DNA from: Zygnema cylindricum
Lineage: Eukaryota > Streptophyta > Zygnematophyceae > Zygnematales > Zygnemataceae
Assembly: GCA_037447655.1 (NCBI GenBank)
Contig: JBBHKE010000176.1
Location: forward strand, 310,001-374,000
DNA length: 64,000 bases
Direction: 5' to 3'
Below, one piece after another: positions 48,461-61,870 of this stretch. Under the pieces are notes generated by a model. It saw only the letters and a list, made by a program, of their open reading frames with translations. It did not search any database and was not told the origin of the DNA. The position numbers and the translations under genes were made by a program. Position 1 is the stretch's first letter, and each line of letters begins with the position of its first letter.

Positions 48461-51400
48461 TTTCATTATCCCTAACAATTTTTGTAATTTAGATTACAAT
48501 TCTTGTTATCGCTAAAAGTTTGGGTAATTTAGATAACAATTCGTGTTATTGCTAACTGTTTTTGTAATTTAGGTAACAATTCCTGTTATCGCTAACAGTT
48601 TGTGAAATATAGGTAACAATCCCTGTTTTCGCAAATAATTTGTGTAATTTAGGTAACAATTCTTGTTATCGCTAACAGTTTGTGAAATTTAGATGACAAT
48701 TCCTGTTATCGCTAACTGTTTGTGTAATTTAGGTAACAATTCATGTTATCACTAACTGTTTGTGTAATTTAGGTAACAGTTCTTGTTATCGCTAATAGTT
48801 TTTGTAATTTAGGTAACAATTCATGTTAGCGCAAACTGTTTGTGTAATTTAGGTAACAATTCTTGTTATGGCTAACAGTTTGTGTAATTTAGGTAACAAA
48901 ACATGTTATCGCTAACAGTTTGTGTAATATAGGTAACAATTCTTGTTATCGCTAATTGTTTTTGTAATTTAGGTAACAATTCCTGTTATCGCTAATAGTT
49001 TGTGTAATTAAGGTAACAATTCCTATTATCGCTAAACGTTTGTATAATGTAGGTAACAATTCTTGTTATCGCTAATGGTTTGTGTAATTTAGGTGAAAAT
49101 TCCTGTTATCGCTAATAGTTTGCGTAATTTAGGTAACAATTCTTGTTATTGCTAACTGTTTGTGTAATTTAGGTAACAAGTCTTGTTATTGCTAATAGTT
49201 TGTGTAATTAAGGTAACAATTCATGTTAGCGCAAACTGTTTGTGTAATTTAGGTAACAATTCTTGTTATCGCTAGAAGTTTGTGTAATTTAGGTAATAAT
49301 TATTGTTATCGCTAATAGTTACTGTAATTTAGGTAACAATTCCTGTTATCGCTAACTGTTTGTGTAATTTAGGTAACGATACTTGTTATCGCTAATTGTT
49401 TGTGTAATTTAGGTAACAATTCTTGTTTTTGCTAAGAGTTTGTGTAATTTAGGTAACAATTCTTGTTATCGCTAAATGTTTGTGTAATTTAGGTTACAAT
49501 TCTTGTTATCGCTATTAAAATGTGTAATTTAGGTAACAATTTCTATTATCGCTAACTATTTGTGTAATTTAGGTGACAATTTCATTATCCCTAACAATTT
49601 CTGTAATTTAGATTACAATTCTTGTTATCGCTAAAAGTTTGGGTAATTTAGATAACAATTCGTGTTATTGCTAACTGTTTTTGTAATTTAGGTAACAATT
49701 CCTGTTATCGCTAACAGTTTGTGAAATATAGGTAACAATCCTTGTTATCGCAAATAGTTTGTATAATGTAGGTAACAATTCTTGTTATCGCTAATGGTTT
49801 GTGTAATTTAGGTGAAAATTCCTGTTATCGCTAATAGTTTGCGTAATTTAGGTAACAATTCTTGTTATTGCTAACTGTTTGTGTAATTTAGGTAACAAGT
49901 CTTGTTATTGCTAATAGTTTGTGTAATTAAGGTAACAATTCATGTTAGCGCAAACTGTTTGTGTAATTTAGGTAACAATTCTTGTTATCGCTAGAAGTTT
50001 GTGTAATTTAGGTAATAATTATTGTTATCGCTAATAGTTACTGTAATTTAGGTAACAATTCCTGTTATCGCTAACTGTTTGTGTAATTTAGGTAACGATT
50101 CTTGTTATCGCTAATTGTTTCTGTAATTTAAGTAACAATTCTTGTTTTTGCTAAGAGTTTGTGTAATTTAGGTAACAATTCTTGTTATCGCTAAATGTTT
50201 GTGTAATTTAGGTTACAATTCTTGTTATCGCTATTAAAATGTGTAATTTAGGTAACAATTTCTATTATCGCTAACTATTTGTGTAATTTAGGTGACAATT
50301 TCATTATCCCTAACAATTCTGTAATTTGGATTAGAATTCTTGTTATCACTAAAAGTTTGGGTAATTTAGATAACAATTCGTGTTATTGGTAACTGTTTTT
50401 GTAATTTAGGTAACAATTCCTGTTATCGCTAACAGTTTGTGAAATATAGGTAACAATCCTTGTTATCGCAAATAGTTTGTGTAATTTAGGTAACAATTAT
50501 TGTTATCGCTAACAGTTTGTGAAATTTAGATGACAATTCCTGTTATCGCTAACTGTTTCTGTAATTTAGGGAACAATTCATGTTATCGCTAACTGTTTGT
50601 GTAATTTAGGTAACAATTCTTGTTATCGCTAATAGTTTGTGTAATTTAGGTAACAATTCATGTTAGCGCAAACTGTTTGTGTAATTTAGGTTACAATTCT
50701 TGTTATGGCTAACAGTTTGTGTAATTTAGGTAACAAAACTTGTTATCGCTAACAGTTTCTGTAATATAGGTAACAATTTTTGTTATCGCTAATTGTTTTT
50801 GTAATTTAGGTAACAATTCCTGTTATCGCTAATAGTTTGTGTAATTTAGGTAATAATTATTGTAATCGCTAACAGTTTCTGTAATTTAGGTAACAATTCC
50901 TGTTATCGCTAACAGTTTGTGTAATTTAGGTAACAATTCTTGTTATCGCTAATTGTTTGTGTAATTTAGGTAATAATTCTTGTTATCGCTAACAGCTTAT
51001 GTAATTTAGGTAACAATTGTTGTTATCGCTTAAAGTTTGTGTAAGTAGTTAACCATTTTTGTTAGCGCTAATAGTTTGTGTAAATTAGTTAACAATTCTT
51101 GTTATTGCCAACTGTTTCAGTAATTTAGGTAACAATTCTTGTTATCGCTAACAGTTTGTGTAATTTAGGTGACAATTCCTGTTATCGCTAATAGTTTGTG
51201 TAATTTAGGTAACAATTTTTGTTATCGCTAATTGTTTGTGTAACTTAGGTAACAATTATTGTTATCGCTAATGGTTTATGTAATTTAGGAAATAATTCCT
51301 GTTATCGCTAATAGCTTGTGTAATTTAGGTAACAATTCTTGTTATTGCTTAATGTTTGTGTAAGTAGTTAACCATTTTTGTTAGCGCTAATAGTTTGTGT

Positions 51401-54260
51401 AAATTAGTTAACAATTCTTATTATCGCCAACTGTTTCAGTAATTTAGGTTACAATATTTGTTATTGCTAACTGTTTGTGTAATTTAAGTAAGAATTATTG
51501 TTTGCTCTATGAGTTTGTGGAAGTTAGATAACAATTGCTGTTAGCGCTAACTATTTGTGTAATTTACGTAACAAATTTTGTTATCGCTAACTGTTTGTGT
51601 AATTTAGGTAACAATTCTTGGTATCGCTAATTGTTTGTGTAATTTAGGTAACAATTCTTGTTTTTGCTAGGAGTTTGTGTAATTTAGGTAACAATTCTTG
51701 TTATCGCTAAATGTTTGTGTAAGTAAGGTTACAATTCTTGTTATCGCTAACAAAATGTGTAATTTAGGTAACAATTCCTATTATCGCTAACTGTTTGTGT
51801 AATTTAGGTAACAATTTCATTATCCTTAACAATTTCTGTAATTTAGATTACAATTCTTGTTATCGCTAAAAGTTTGGGTAATTTAGATAACAATTCGTGT
51901 TATTGCTAACTTTTTTTGTAATTAAGGTAACAATTTCTGTTATCGCTAACAGTTTGGGAAATATAGGTAACAATCCCTGTTATCGCAAATAGTTTGTGTA
52001 ATTTAGGTAACAATTCTTGTTATCGCTAATAGTTTGTGAAATTTAGATGACAATTTCTGTTATCGCTAACTGTTTGTGTAATTTAGGTAACAGTTTATGT
52101 TATCGCTAATTGTTTGTGTAATTTAGGTAACAATTCTTGTTATCGCTAATAGTTTGTGTAATTTAGGTAACAATTCATGTTAGCGCAAATTGTTTGTGTA
52201 ATTTAGGTAACAATTCTTGTTATGGCTAACAGTTTGTGTAATTTAGGTAAAAAACTTGTTATCGCTAACAGTTTGTGTAATATAGGTAACAATTTTTGTT
52301 ATCGCTAATTGTTTTTGTAATTTAGGTAACAATTCTTGTTATCGCTAACAATTTGTGTAATTTAGGTAACAATTCCTTTATCGCTAACTGTTTCTGTAAT
52401 TTAGGTAAGAATTCTTGTTATAGCTAACAGTTTGTGTAATTTAGGTAACAATTCCTGTTATCGCTAATAGTTTGTGTAATTTAGGTAACAATTATTTTTA
52501 TCGCTAACAGTTTGTGTAATTTAGGTAACAATTCTTGTTGACGCTAACAGTTTGTGTAATTTAGGTGACAATTCCTGTTATCGCTAATAGTTTGTGTAAT
52601 TTAGGTAACAATTCTTGTTATCGCTAACTGTTTGTGTAATTTAGGTAACAATTCTTGTTATCGGTAATAGTTTGTGTAATTAACGTAACAATTCATGTTA
52701 GCGCAATCTGTTTGTGTAATTTAGGTAATAATTATTGTTATCGCTAACACTTTTCTGTAATTTAGGTAACAATTCCTGTTATCGCTAACTGTTTGTGTAA
52801 TTTAGGTAACAATTCTTGTTATCGCTAATTGTTTGTGTAATTTAGGTAATAATTCCTGTTATCGCTAACAACTTGTGTAATTTAGGTAACAATTGTTGTT
52901 ATCGCTTAAAGTTTGTGTAAGTAGTTAACAATTTTTGTTATCGCTAATAGTTTGTGTAATTTAGTTAACAATTCTTGTTATCGCCAATTGTTTGAGTAAT
53001 TTAGGTAACAATTCTTGTTATCGCTAACAGTTTGTGTAATTAAGGTGACAATTCCTGTTATCGCTAATAGTTTGTGTAATTTAGGTAACAATTCTTGTTA
53101 TCGCTAATTGTTTGTGTAACTTAGGTAACAATTCTTGTTATCGCTAATGGTTTATGTAATTTAGGAAATAATTCCTGTTATCGCTAATAGCTTGTGTAAT
53201 TTAGGTAACAATTCTTGTTATCGCTTAATGTTTGTGTAAGTAGTTAACCATTTTTGTTAGCGCTAATAGTTTGTGTAAATTAGTTAACAATTCTTGTTAT
53301 CGCCAACTGTTTCAGTAATTTAGGTAACAATATTTGTTATTGCTAACTGTTTGTGTAATTTAGGTAAGAATTATTGTTAGCTCTATCAGTTTGTGTAAGT
53401 TAGATAACAATTGCTGTTAGTGCTAACTATTTGTGTAATTTACGTAACAAATTTTGTTATCGCTAACTGTTTGTGTAATTTAGGTAACAATTCTTGTTAT
53501 CGCTAATAGTTTGTGTAATTAAGGTAACAATTCATGTTAGCGCAATCTGTTTGTGTAATTTAGGTAATAATTATTGTTATCGCTAACAGTTTCTGTAATT
53601 TAGGTAACAATTCCTGTTATCGCTAATTGTTTGTGTAATTTAGGTAACAATTCTTGTTTTTGCTAAGAGTTTGTGTAATTTAGGTAACAATTCTTGTTAT
53701 CGCTAAATGTTTGTGTAATTTAGGTTACAATTCTTGTTATCGCTAACAAAATGTGTAATTTAGGTAACAATTCCTATTATCGCTAACTGTTTGTGTAATT
53801 TAGGTAACAATTTCATTATCCCTAACAATTTCTGTAATTTAGATTACAATTCTTGTTATCGCTAAAAGTTTGGGTAATTTAGATAACAATTTTTGTTATT
53901 GCTAACTCTTTTTGTAATTAAGGTATCAATTCTTGTTATCGCTAACAGTTTGTGAAATATAGGTAACAATGCCTGTTATCGCAAATAGTTTGTGTAATTT
54001 AGGTAACAATTCTTGTTATCGCTAACAGTTTGTGAAATTTAGATGACAATTCCTGTTATCGCTAACTATTTGTGTAATTTAGGTAACAATTTATGTTATC
54101 GCTTATTGTTTGTGTAATTTAGGTAACAATTCTTGTTATCGCTCATAGTTTGTGTAATTTAGGTATTAATTCATGTTAGCGCAAACTGTTTGTGTAATTT
54201 AGGTAACAATTCTTGTTATGGCTAACAGTTTGTGTAATTTAGGTAACAAAACTTGTTACC
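48461..54260 (-). repeat. Higher-order repeat block family (TTTCATTATCC / ACAAAACTTG markers)
   Basis: A block starting with a 2-bp-deleted monomer (TTTCATTATCC) and containing TTTGGGTAATTTAG, GTGAAATATAGG, TATGGCTAACAG and GGTAACAAAACTTG units recurs with TTTCATTATCC at 48461, 50299, 51815 and 53811, and the ACAAAAC marker about 430-435 bp later each time (about 48896, 50730, 52247, 54246). Spacings between successive blocks are about 1.84, 1.52 and 2.0 kb for both markers. Another copy lies at 59649. This is a real multi-kilobase higher-order period. Confidence 0.85.
49038..50475 (-). repeat. 719-bp tandem duplication (18 monomers)
   Basis: 49038-49756 and 49757-50475 are near identical, including TTTGTATAATGTAGG, GTGAAAATTCC, GCTAGAAGTTTG, ATAGTTACTGTAATT and TGACAATTTCATTATCC variants. 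The 719-bp period is 18 x 40 minus 1, reflecting slightly short monomers in the unit. Only a few differences between copies (for example GATACTTG against GATTCTTG), so it is recent. Confidence 0.9.
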
Positions 54261-55650
54261 GCTAACAGTTTGTGTAATATAGGTAACAATTTTTGTTATC
54301 GCTAATTGTTTTTGTAATTTAGGTAACAATTCCTGTTATTGCTAACAGTTTGTGTAATTTAGGTAACAATTCCTTTATCGCTAATTGTTTGTGTAAGTTA
54401 GGTAACCATTTTTGTTAATGCTAATAGTTTGTGTAAGTTAGATAACAATTGCTGTTAGCGCTAACTATTTGTGTAATTTAGGTAACAATTTTTGTTATCG
54501 CTAACAAATTGTGTAATTTAGGTAACAATTCCTGTTATCACTAACTCTTTTTGTAAGTTAGGTTACCATTCTTGTTATCTCTAATAATTTGTGTAAGTTA
54601 GATAACAATTGCTGTTAGCGCTAACTATTTGTGTAATTTAGGCAACAATTTTTGTTATCCCTAACAGTTTCTGTAATTTAGAACGTAACAATTCCTGTTA
54701 GCGCAATCTGTTTGTGTAATTTAGGTAATAATTATTGTTATCGCTAACGATTTTCTGTAATTTAGGTAACAATTCTTGTTATTGCTAATTGTTTGTGTAA
54801 CTTAGGTAATAATTCATGTTATCGCTAACAGCTTGTGTAATTTAGGTAACAATTGTTGTTATCGCTTAAAGTTTGTGTAAGTAGTTAACCATTTTTGTTA
54901 GCGCTAATAGTTTGTGTAAATTAGTTAACAATTCTTGTTATCGCCAACTGTTTCAGTAATTTAGGTAACAATTCTTGTTATCGCTAACAGTTTGTGTAAT
55001 TTAGGTGAGAATTCCTGTTATCGCTAATAGTTTGTGTAATTTAGTAAACAATTATTTTTATCGCTAACAGTTTGTGTAATCTAGGTAATAATTCATGTTA
55101 TTGCTAATAGTTTGTGTAAATTAGGTAACAATTCTTGTTATCGCTAACTGTTTGTGTAATTTAGGTAACAATTCTTGTTATCGCTAATAGTTTGTGTAAT
55201 TAAGGTAACAATTCCTCTTATCGCTAATAGTTTGTGTAATTTAGTAAACAATTATTTTTATCGCTAACAGTTTGTGTAATCTAGGTAATAATTCATGTTA
55301 TTGCTAATAGTTTGTGTAAATTAGTTAACAATTCTTGTTATCGCCAATAGTTTCAGTAATTTAGGTAACAATTCTTGTTATCGCTAACAGTTTGTGTAAT
55401 TAAGGTGACAATTTGTGTTATCGCTAATAGTTTGTGTAATTTAGGTAACAATTATTGTTATCGCTAATTGTTTGTGTAACTTAGGTAACAATTCTTGTTA
55501 TCGCTAATGGTTTATGTAATTTAGGAAATAATTCCTGTTCTCGCTAATAGCTTGTGTAATTTAGGTAACAATTCTTGTTATCGCTTAAAGTTTGTGTAAG
55601 TAGTTAACCATTTTTGTTAGCGAGAATAGTTTGTGTAAATTAGTTAACAA
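51036..55650 (-). repeat. Higher-order repeat family marked by GTAAGTAGTTAACCATT
   Basis: A distinctive unit pair, TTTGTGTAAGTAGTTAAC then GTGTAAATTAGTTAAC followed by CGCCAACTGTTTCAG, recurs at about 51036, 51355, 52915, 53228, 54865 and 55583, with a partial copy near 61230. Spacings are close to multiples of 40. These copies interleave with the TTTCATTATCC block family. Confidence 0.8.
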
Positions 55651-57330
55651 TTCTTGTTATCGCCAACTGTTTCAGTAATTTAGGTAATAATATTTGTTAT
55701 TGCTAAGTGTTTGTGTAATTTAGGTAAGAATTATTATTAGCTCTATCAGTTTGTGTAAGTTAGATAACAATTGCTGTAAGCGCTAACTATTTGTGTAATT
55801 TAGGTAACAATTTTTGTTATCGCTAACAAATTGTGTAATTTAGGTAACAATTCATGTTATCACTAACTCTTTTTGTAAGTTAGGTTACCATTCTTGTTAG
55901 CTCTAATAATTTGTGTAAGTTAGATAACAATTGCTGTTAGCGCTAACTATTTGTGTAATTTAGGCAACAATTTTTGTTATCCCTAACAGTTTCTGTAATT
56001 TAGATAACAATTCTTGTTATCGCTAACTGTTTGTGTAATTTAGGTAACAATTCTTGTTATCGCTAACTGTTTGTGTGATATAGGTAACAATTCTTGTTAT
56101 CCCTAACAATTTGTGTTATTTAGGTAACAATTTTTGTTATCGCTAACTGCTTATGTAATTTAGGTAACAATTCTTGTTATCGCTAATTGTTTCTGTAATT
56201 TAGGTAACAATTCTTGATATCGCTTACATTTTGTGTAAGTTAAATATCAATTTCTATAAGCGCTAACAGTTTGTGTAATTAAGGTAACAATTACTGTTAT
56301 CGCTTACAGTTAGTGTAATTTAGGTAACAACTCACGTTGACGAAAATTGTTTGTGTTATTTAGGCAACAATTATTGTTATCGCTAACACTTTGTGTAATT
56401 TAGGTAACAATTCTTGTTATCGATAACTGTTTGTGTAATTTAGGTAACAATACTTGTTATTGCTAATTGTTTGTGTAATTTAGGTAAAAATTCTTATTAT
56501 CGCTAGTTGTTTTTGTAATTTAGGTAACAAATCCTGTTATCGCTAATAGTTTGTGTAATTTAGGTAACAAATTCCTGTTATCGCTAAACGTTTGTGTAAT
56601 TTAGGTAACAATTCCTGTTATCGCTAATAGTTTGTGTAATTTAGGAAACAATTCTTGTTATCGCTTACAGTTTGTGTAATTTAGATAACAATTCTTGTTA
56701 TCGCTAACAGTTTTTGTAAGTTAGATATTAATTCATATTAGAGCTAACAGTTTGTGTAAATTAGGTAACAATTCTTGTTATCGCTAACAGTTTGTATAAT
56801 TTGGGTAACAATTCCTATTATCGCTAAATGTTTGTGTAATTTAGGTAACAATTCTTGTTATCGCTAATTGTTTCTGTAATTTAGGTAACAATTTTTGTTA
56901 TCCCTAACAGTTTGTGCAATTTTGGTAAAAATTCATGTTATCGCTAACAGTTTGTGTAAGTTAGGTAACCATTCTTGTAAGCGATAATATTTTGTGTAAT
57001 TTAGGTAATAATTCATGTTATCGCAAAAAATTTATGTAATATAGGTAATAATTCCTGTTTGGCTAAAATTTTGTGTAAGTTAGGTAACCATTTTTGTTAG
57101 CGCTAATAGTTTGTGTAAGTTAGATAACAATTGCTGTTAGCGCTAACTATTTTTGTAATTTAGGTAACAATTCCTGTTATCACTAACTCTTTTTGTAAGT
57201 TAGGTTACCATTCTTGTTAGCTCTAATAATTTGTGTAAGTTAGATAACAATTGCTGTTAGCGCTAACTATTTGTGTAATTTAGGCAACAATTTTTGTTAT
57301 CCCTTACAGTTTCTGTAATTTAGATAACAA
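54490..57330 (-). repeat. Type-B-rich segmental block in three copies
   Basis: The run ACTCTTTTTGTAAGTTAGG, TTACCATTCTTG, AATAATTTGTGTAAG, ATTGCTGTTAGCGC, TTTAGGCAACAATTTTTG, ATCCCTAACAG (or CCCTTACAG) recurs at about 54545, 55865 and 57185, each in the same order over more than 150 bp. Confidence 0.8.
56210..56480 (-). repeat. Segmental block, copy 1 (partner at about 61600-61870)
   Basis: Rare variants GTTAAATATCAATTTCTATA, ACAACTCACGTTGACG and GTGTTATTTAGGCAAC occur in the same order about 5.39 kb away at about 61600-61870, with few changes (GACG against GGCG). Confidence 0.8.
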
Positions 57331-59771
57331 TTCTTGTTATCGCTAACTGTTTGTGTAATTTAGGTAACAATTATGTTATCGCTAACTGTTTGTGTAATAT
57401 AGGTAACAATTCTTGTTATTGCTAACAGTTTGTGAAATTTAGGTAACAATTCTTGTTATTGCTAACAATTTGTGTAATTTAGGTAACTCTTCCTGTTATC
57501 GATAAAAATTTGTGTAATTTAGATAACAATTTTTGTTAACCCTAAGAGTTTGTGTAATTTAGATTACAATTCTTGTTATCGTTAATTGTTTATGTAATTT
57601 AGGTAACAATTCTTGTTATCGCTAACAATTTGTGTAATTTAGGTAACAATTCATGTTAGCGCAAACTGTTTGTGTAATTTAGGTAACAATTATTCTTATC
57701 GCTAATTGTTTTTGTAATTTAGGTAACAATTCCTATTATCGCTAACTGTTTGTGTAATTTAGGTAACAATTCTTGTTATCGCTAATTGTTTGTGTAATTT
57801 AGGTAACAACTCTTGTTATCGCTAATTGTTTGTGTAAGTTAGATATCAATTCCTATTAGCGCTAACAGTTTGTGTAGTTTGGGTAACAATTGTTCTTATC
57901 ACTGAGAGTTTGTGTAATTTAAGTAACAATTCCTCTTATCGCTAACTTTTTGTGTAAGTTAGGTAACAAATCTTGTTAGCGCTAAAACTTTGTGTAATTA
58001 AAGTAATAATTCATGTTATAGCTAACAGTTTGTGTAATTTAGATAACAATTCTTGTTATTGCTAACTGTTTGTGCAATTTAGGTAAGAATTCTTGTTATC
58101 GCTTACACTTTGTGTAATTTAGGAAAAAAATTCTGTTATCGCTAACAGTTTGTGTAATTTAGGTAACAATTCTTGTTATCACTTATTGTTTGTGTAATTT
58201 AGATAACATTTCTTGTTATCGCTAACAGTTTGTGTAAGTTAGATATCAATTCCTATTAGAGCTAACAGTTTGTGTAAATTAGGTAACAATTCTTATTATC
58301 GCTAACAGTTTGTATAATTTAGGTGACAATTCCTATTATCGCTAACTGTTTGTGTAATTTAGGTAACAATTCTTGTTATCACCAATAGTTTGTGTAATTT
58401 AGGTAACAATTATTGCTATCGCTAATTATTTGTGTAATTTAGGTAACAATTCTTGTTATCCCTAACAATTTTTGTAATTTATATTACAATTCTTGTTATC
58501 GCTAACAGTTTGTGTAATTTAGATAACAATTCCTTTTATCATTAAATGTTTTTGTAATTTAGGTAACAATTCTGTTATCGCTAATAGTTTGTGTAATTTA
58601 GGTAACTATATTTGTTATCGCTAAATGTTTGTGTAATTTAGGTAACAATTCATGTTAGCGTAAACTGTTTGTGTAATTTAGGCAACAATTTTTGTTATCG
58701 CTAACAGTTTGTGTAATTTAGGTAATAATCTTTGTTATCGCTAATTGTTTGTGTAATTAAGGTAACAATTCCTGTTTTCGCTAATAAATTGTGTAATTTA
58801 GGTATCAATTCTTGTTATCGTTAATTGTTTGTGTAATTTAGGTAACTATTTTTGTTATCTATAATAGTTTGTGTAATTTAGGTAACAATTCTTGTTATCG
58901 CTAATTGTTTGTGTAATTTAGGTAACAATTCTTGTTATCGCTAATTGTTTGTGTAATTTAGGTAACAATTCTTGTTATCGTTAATAAATTGTGTAATTTA
59001 GGTAACAATTTTTCTTATCCCTAATTGTTTGTGTAATTTAGGTAACAATTCTTGTTTTCTCTAACAATTTGTGTTATTTAGATTACAATTCTTGTTATCG
59101 CTAAAAGTTTGTGTAAATTAGATAACAATTCCTTTTATTGCTAACTGTTTCTGTAATTTAGGTAACAATTATTGTTATCGCTAACAGTTTAAGTAATTTA
59201 GGTAACAATTCCTGTTATCGCTAATAGTTTGTGTAATTTAGGTAACAATTCTTGTTATCGCTAACTGTTTGTGTAATTTAGGTAACAATTCTTGTTATCG
59301 CTAACAGTTTGTGTAATATAGGTAACAAATCCAGTTATCGCAAACTGTTTATGTAATATAGGTAACAATTCTTGTTATCGCTAATTGTTTGTGTAATTTA
59401 GGTTATAATTCTTGTTATCGCTAATAGTTTGTGTAATTTAGGTAACAATTATTGTTATCGCTAATTGTTTGTGTAATTTAGGTAACAATTCTTGTTTTTG
59501 CTAAGAGTTTGTGTAATTTAGGTAACAATCCTTGTTATCGCTAAATGTTTGTGTAATTTAGGTTATAATTCTTATTATCGCTAACAAAATGTGTAATTTA
59601 GGTAATAATTCCTATTATCGCTAACAGTTTGTGTAATTTAGGTAACAATTTCATTATCCCTAACAATTTCTGTATTTTAGATTACAACTCTTGTTATCGC
59701 TAAAAGTTTGGGTAATTTAGATAACAATTCTTGTTATCGCTAACAGTTTGTGTAATATAGGTAACAATCTT

Positions 59772-60557
59772 TGTTATTGCAAATAGTTTGTGTAATATAG
59801 GTAACAATTCTTGTTATTGCTAACAGTTTGTGAATTTTAGATGACAATTCCTGTTATCGCTAACTGTTTGTGTAATTTAAGTAACAATTAATGTTATCGC
59901 TAACTGTTTGTGTAATTTAGATAACAATTCTTGTTATCGCTAATAGTTTGTGCAATTTAGGTAACAATTCATGTTATCGCAAACAGTTTGTGTAATTTAG
60001 GTAACAATTCTTGTTATGGCTAACAGTTTGTGTAATTTAGGTAACAAAACTTGTTATCGCTAACTGTTTGTGTAATATAGGTAACAATTCTTGTTATCGC
60101 TAATTGTTTTTGTAATTTAGGTAACAATTCCTGTTATCGCTAATAGTTCGTGTAATTTAGGTAAAGTTATCGCAAATAGTTTGTGTAATTTAGGTAACAA
60201 TTCTTGTTATTGCTAACAGTTTGTGAATTTTAGATAACAATTCCTGTTATCGCTAACTGTTTGTGTAATTTAGGTAACAATTCATGTTATCGCTAAATGT
60301 TTGTGTAATTTAGGTAACAATTCTTGTTATAGCTAATAGTTTGTGTAATTTAGGTAACAATTCATGTTAGCGCAAACTGTTTGTGTAATTTAGGTAACAA
60401 TTCTTTTTATGGCTAACAGTTTGTGTAATTTAGGTAACAAAACTTGTTATCGCTAACTGTTTGTGTAATATAGGTAACAATTCTTGTTATCGCTAATTGT
60501 TTTTGTTATTTAGGTAACAATTCCTGTTATCGCTAATAGTTTGTGTAATTTAGGTAA
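59772..60557 (-). repeat. 393-bp tandem duplication with a truncated joint monomer
   Basis: 59772-60164 repeats at 60165-60557. Shared variants are CGCAAATAG/TGCAAATAG, GTGAATTTTAGAT, TATGGCTAACAG and AACAAAACTTG. The joint (GGTAAAGTTATCGC near 60161) lacks CAATTCTT, explaining a period 7 bp short of 400 bp. The joint probably marks the exchange point. Confidence 0.85.
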
Positions 60558-61599
60558 CAATTCCTGTTATCGCTATCAGTTTTTGTAATTTAGGTAACAT
60601 TTCCTTTATCGCTAACTGTTTGTGTAATTTAGGTAAGAATTTTTGTTATCAATAACAGTTTGTGTAATTTAGGTAACAATTCCTGTTATTGCTAATAGTT
60701 TGTGTAATTTAGGTAACAATTCTTGTTATCGCTAACAGTTTGTGTAATTTAGGTAACAATTCTTGTTATCGCTAACAGTTTGTGTAATTTAGGTAACAAT
60801 TCCTGTTATGCTAATAGTTTGTGTAATTTAAGTAACAATTCTTGTTATCGCTAACTGTTTGTGTAATTTAGGTAACAATTCTTGTTATTGCTAATAGTTT
60901 GTGTAATTAAGGTAACAATTAATGTTAGCGCAATCTGTTTGTGTAATTTAGGTAAAAAAAATTGTTATCGCTAACAGTGTTTGTAATTTAGGTAACAATT
61001 CCTGTTATCGGTAACTGTTTGTGTAATTTAGGTAACAATTCTTGTTATCGCTAATTGTTTGTGTAATTTAGGTAAAAATTCCTCTTATCGCTAATAGTTT
61101 GTGTAATTTAGTAAACAATTCTTTTTATCGCTAACTGTTTGTGTAATCTAGGTAATAATTCCTGTTATCGCTAATAGTTTGTGTAACTTAGGTAACAACT
61201 CTTGTTATCGCTAATGGTTTATGTAATTTAGGTAACCATTTTTGTTAGCGCTAATAGTTTGTGTAAATTAGTTAACAATTGTTGTTATCGCTAACTGTTT
61301 CAGTAATTTAGGTAACAATATTTGTTATTGCTAAGTGTTTGTGTAATTTAGGTAAGAATTATTATTAGCTCTATCGGTTTGTGTAAGTGAGATAACAATT
61401 GCTGTAAGCGCTAACTATTTGTGTAATTTACGTAACAAATTTTGTTATCGCTAACTGTTTGTGTAATTTAGGTAACAATTCTTGTTATCCCTAACAATTT
61501 GTGTTATTTAGGTAACAATTTTTGTTATCGCTAACTGTTATTGTAATTTAGGTAACAATTCTTGTTATCGCTAATTGTTTCTGTAATTTAGGTAACAAT

Positions 61600-61870
61600 T
61601 ATTGATATCGCTAACATTTTGTGTAAGTTAAATATCAATTTCTATAAGCGCTAACAGTTTGTGTAATTAAGGTAACAATTACTATTATCGCTAGCAGTTA
61701 GTGTAATTTAGGTAACAACTCACGTTGGCGAAAATTGTTTGTGTTATTTAGGCAACAATTCTTGTTATCGCTAACACTTTGTGTAATTTAGGTAACAATT
61801 CCTGTTATCGATAACTGTTTGTGTAATTTAGGTAAAAATTCTTGTTATTGCTAATTGTTTGAGTAATTTA
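61600..61870 (-). repeat. Segmental block, copy 2 (partner at about 56210-56480)
   Basis: See the partner block: same ordered rare variants, including AACTCACGTTGGCG and GTGTTATTTAGGCAAC. Confidence 0.8.
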
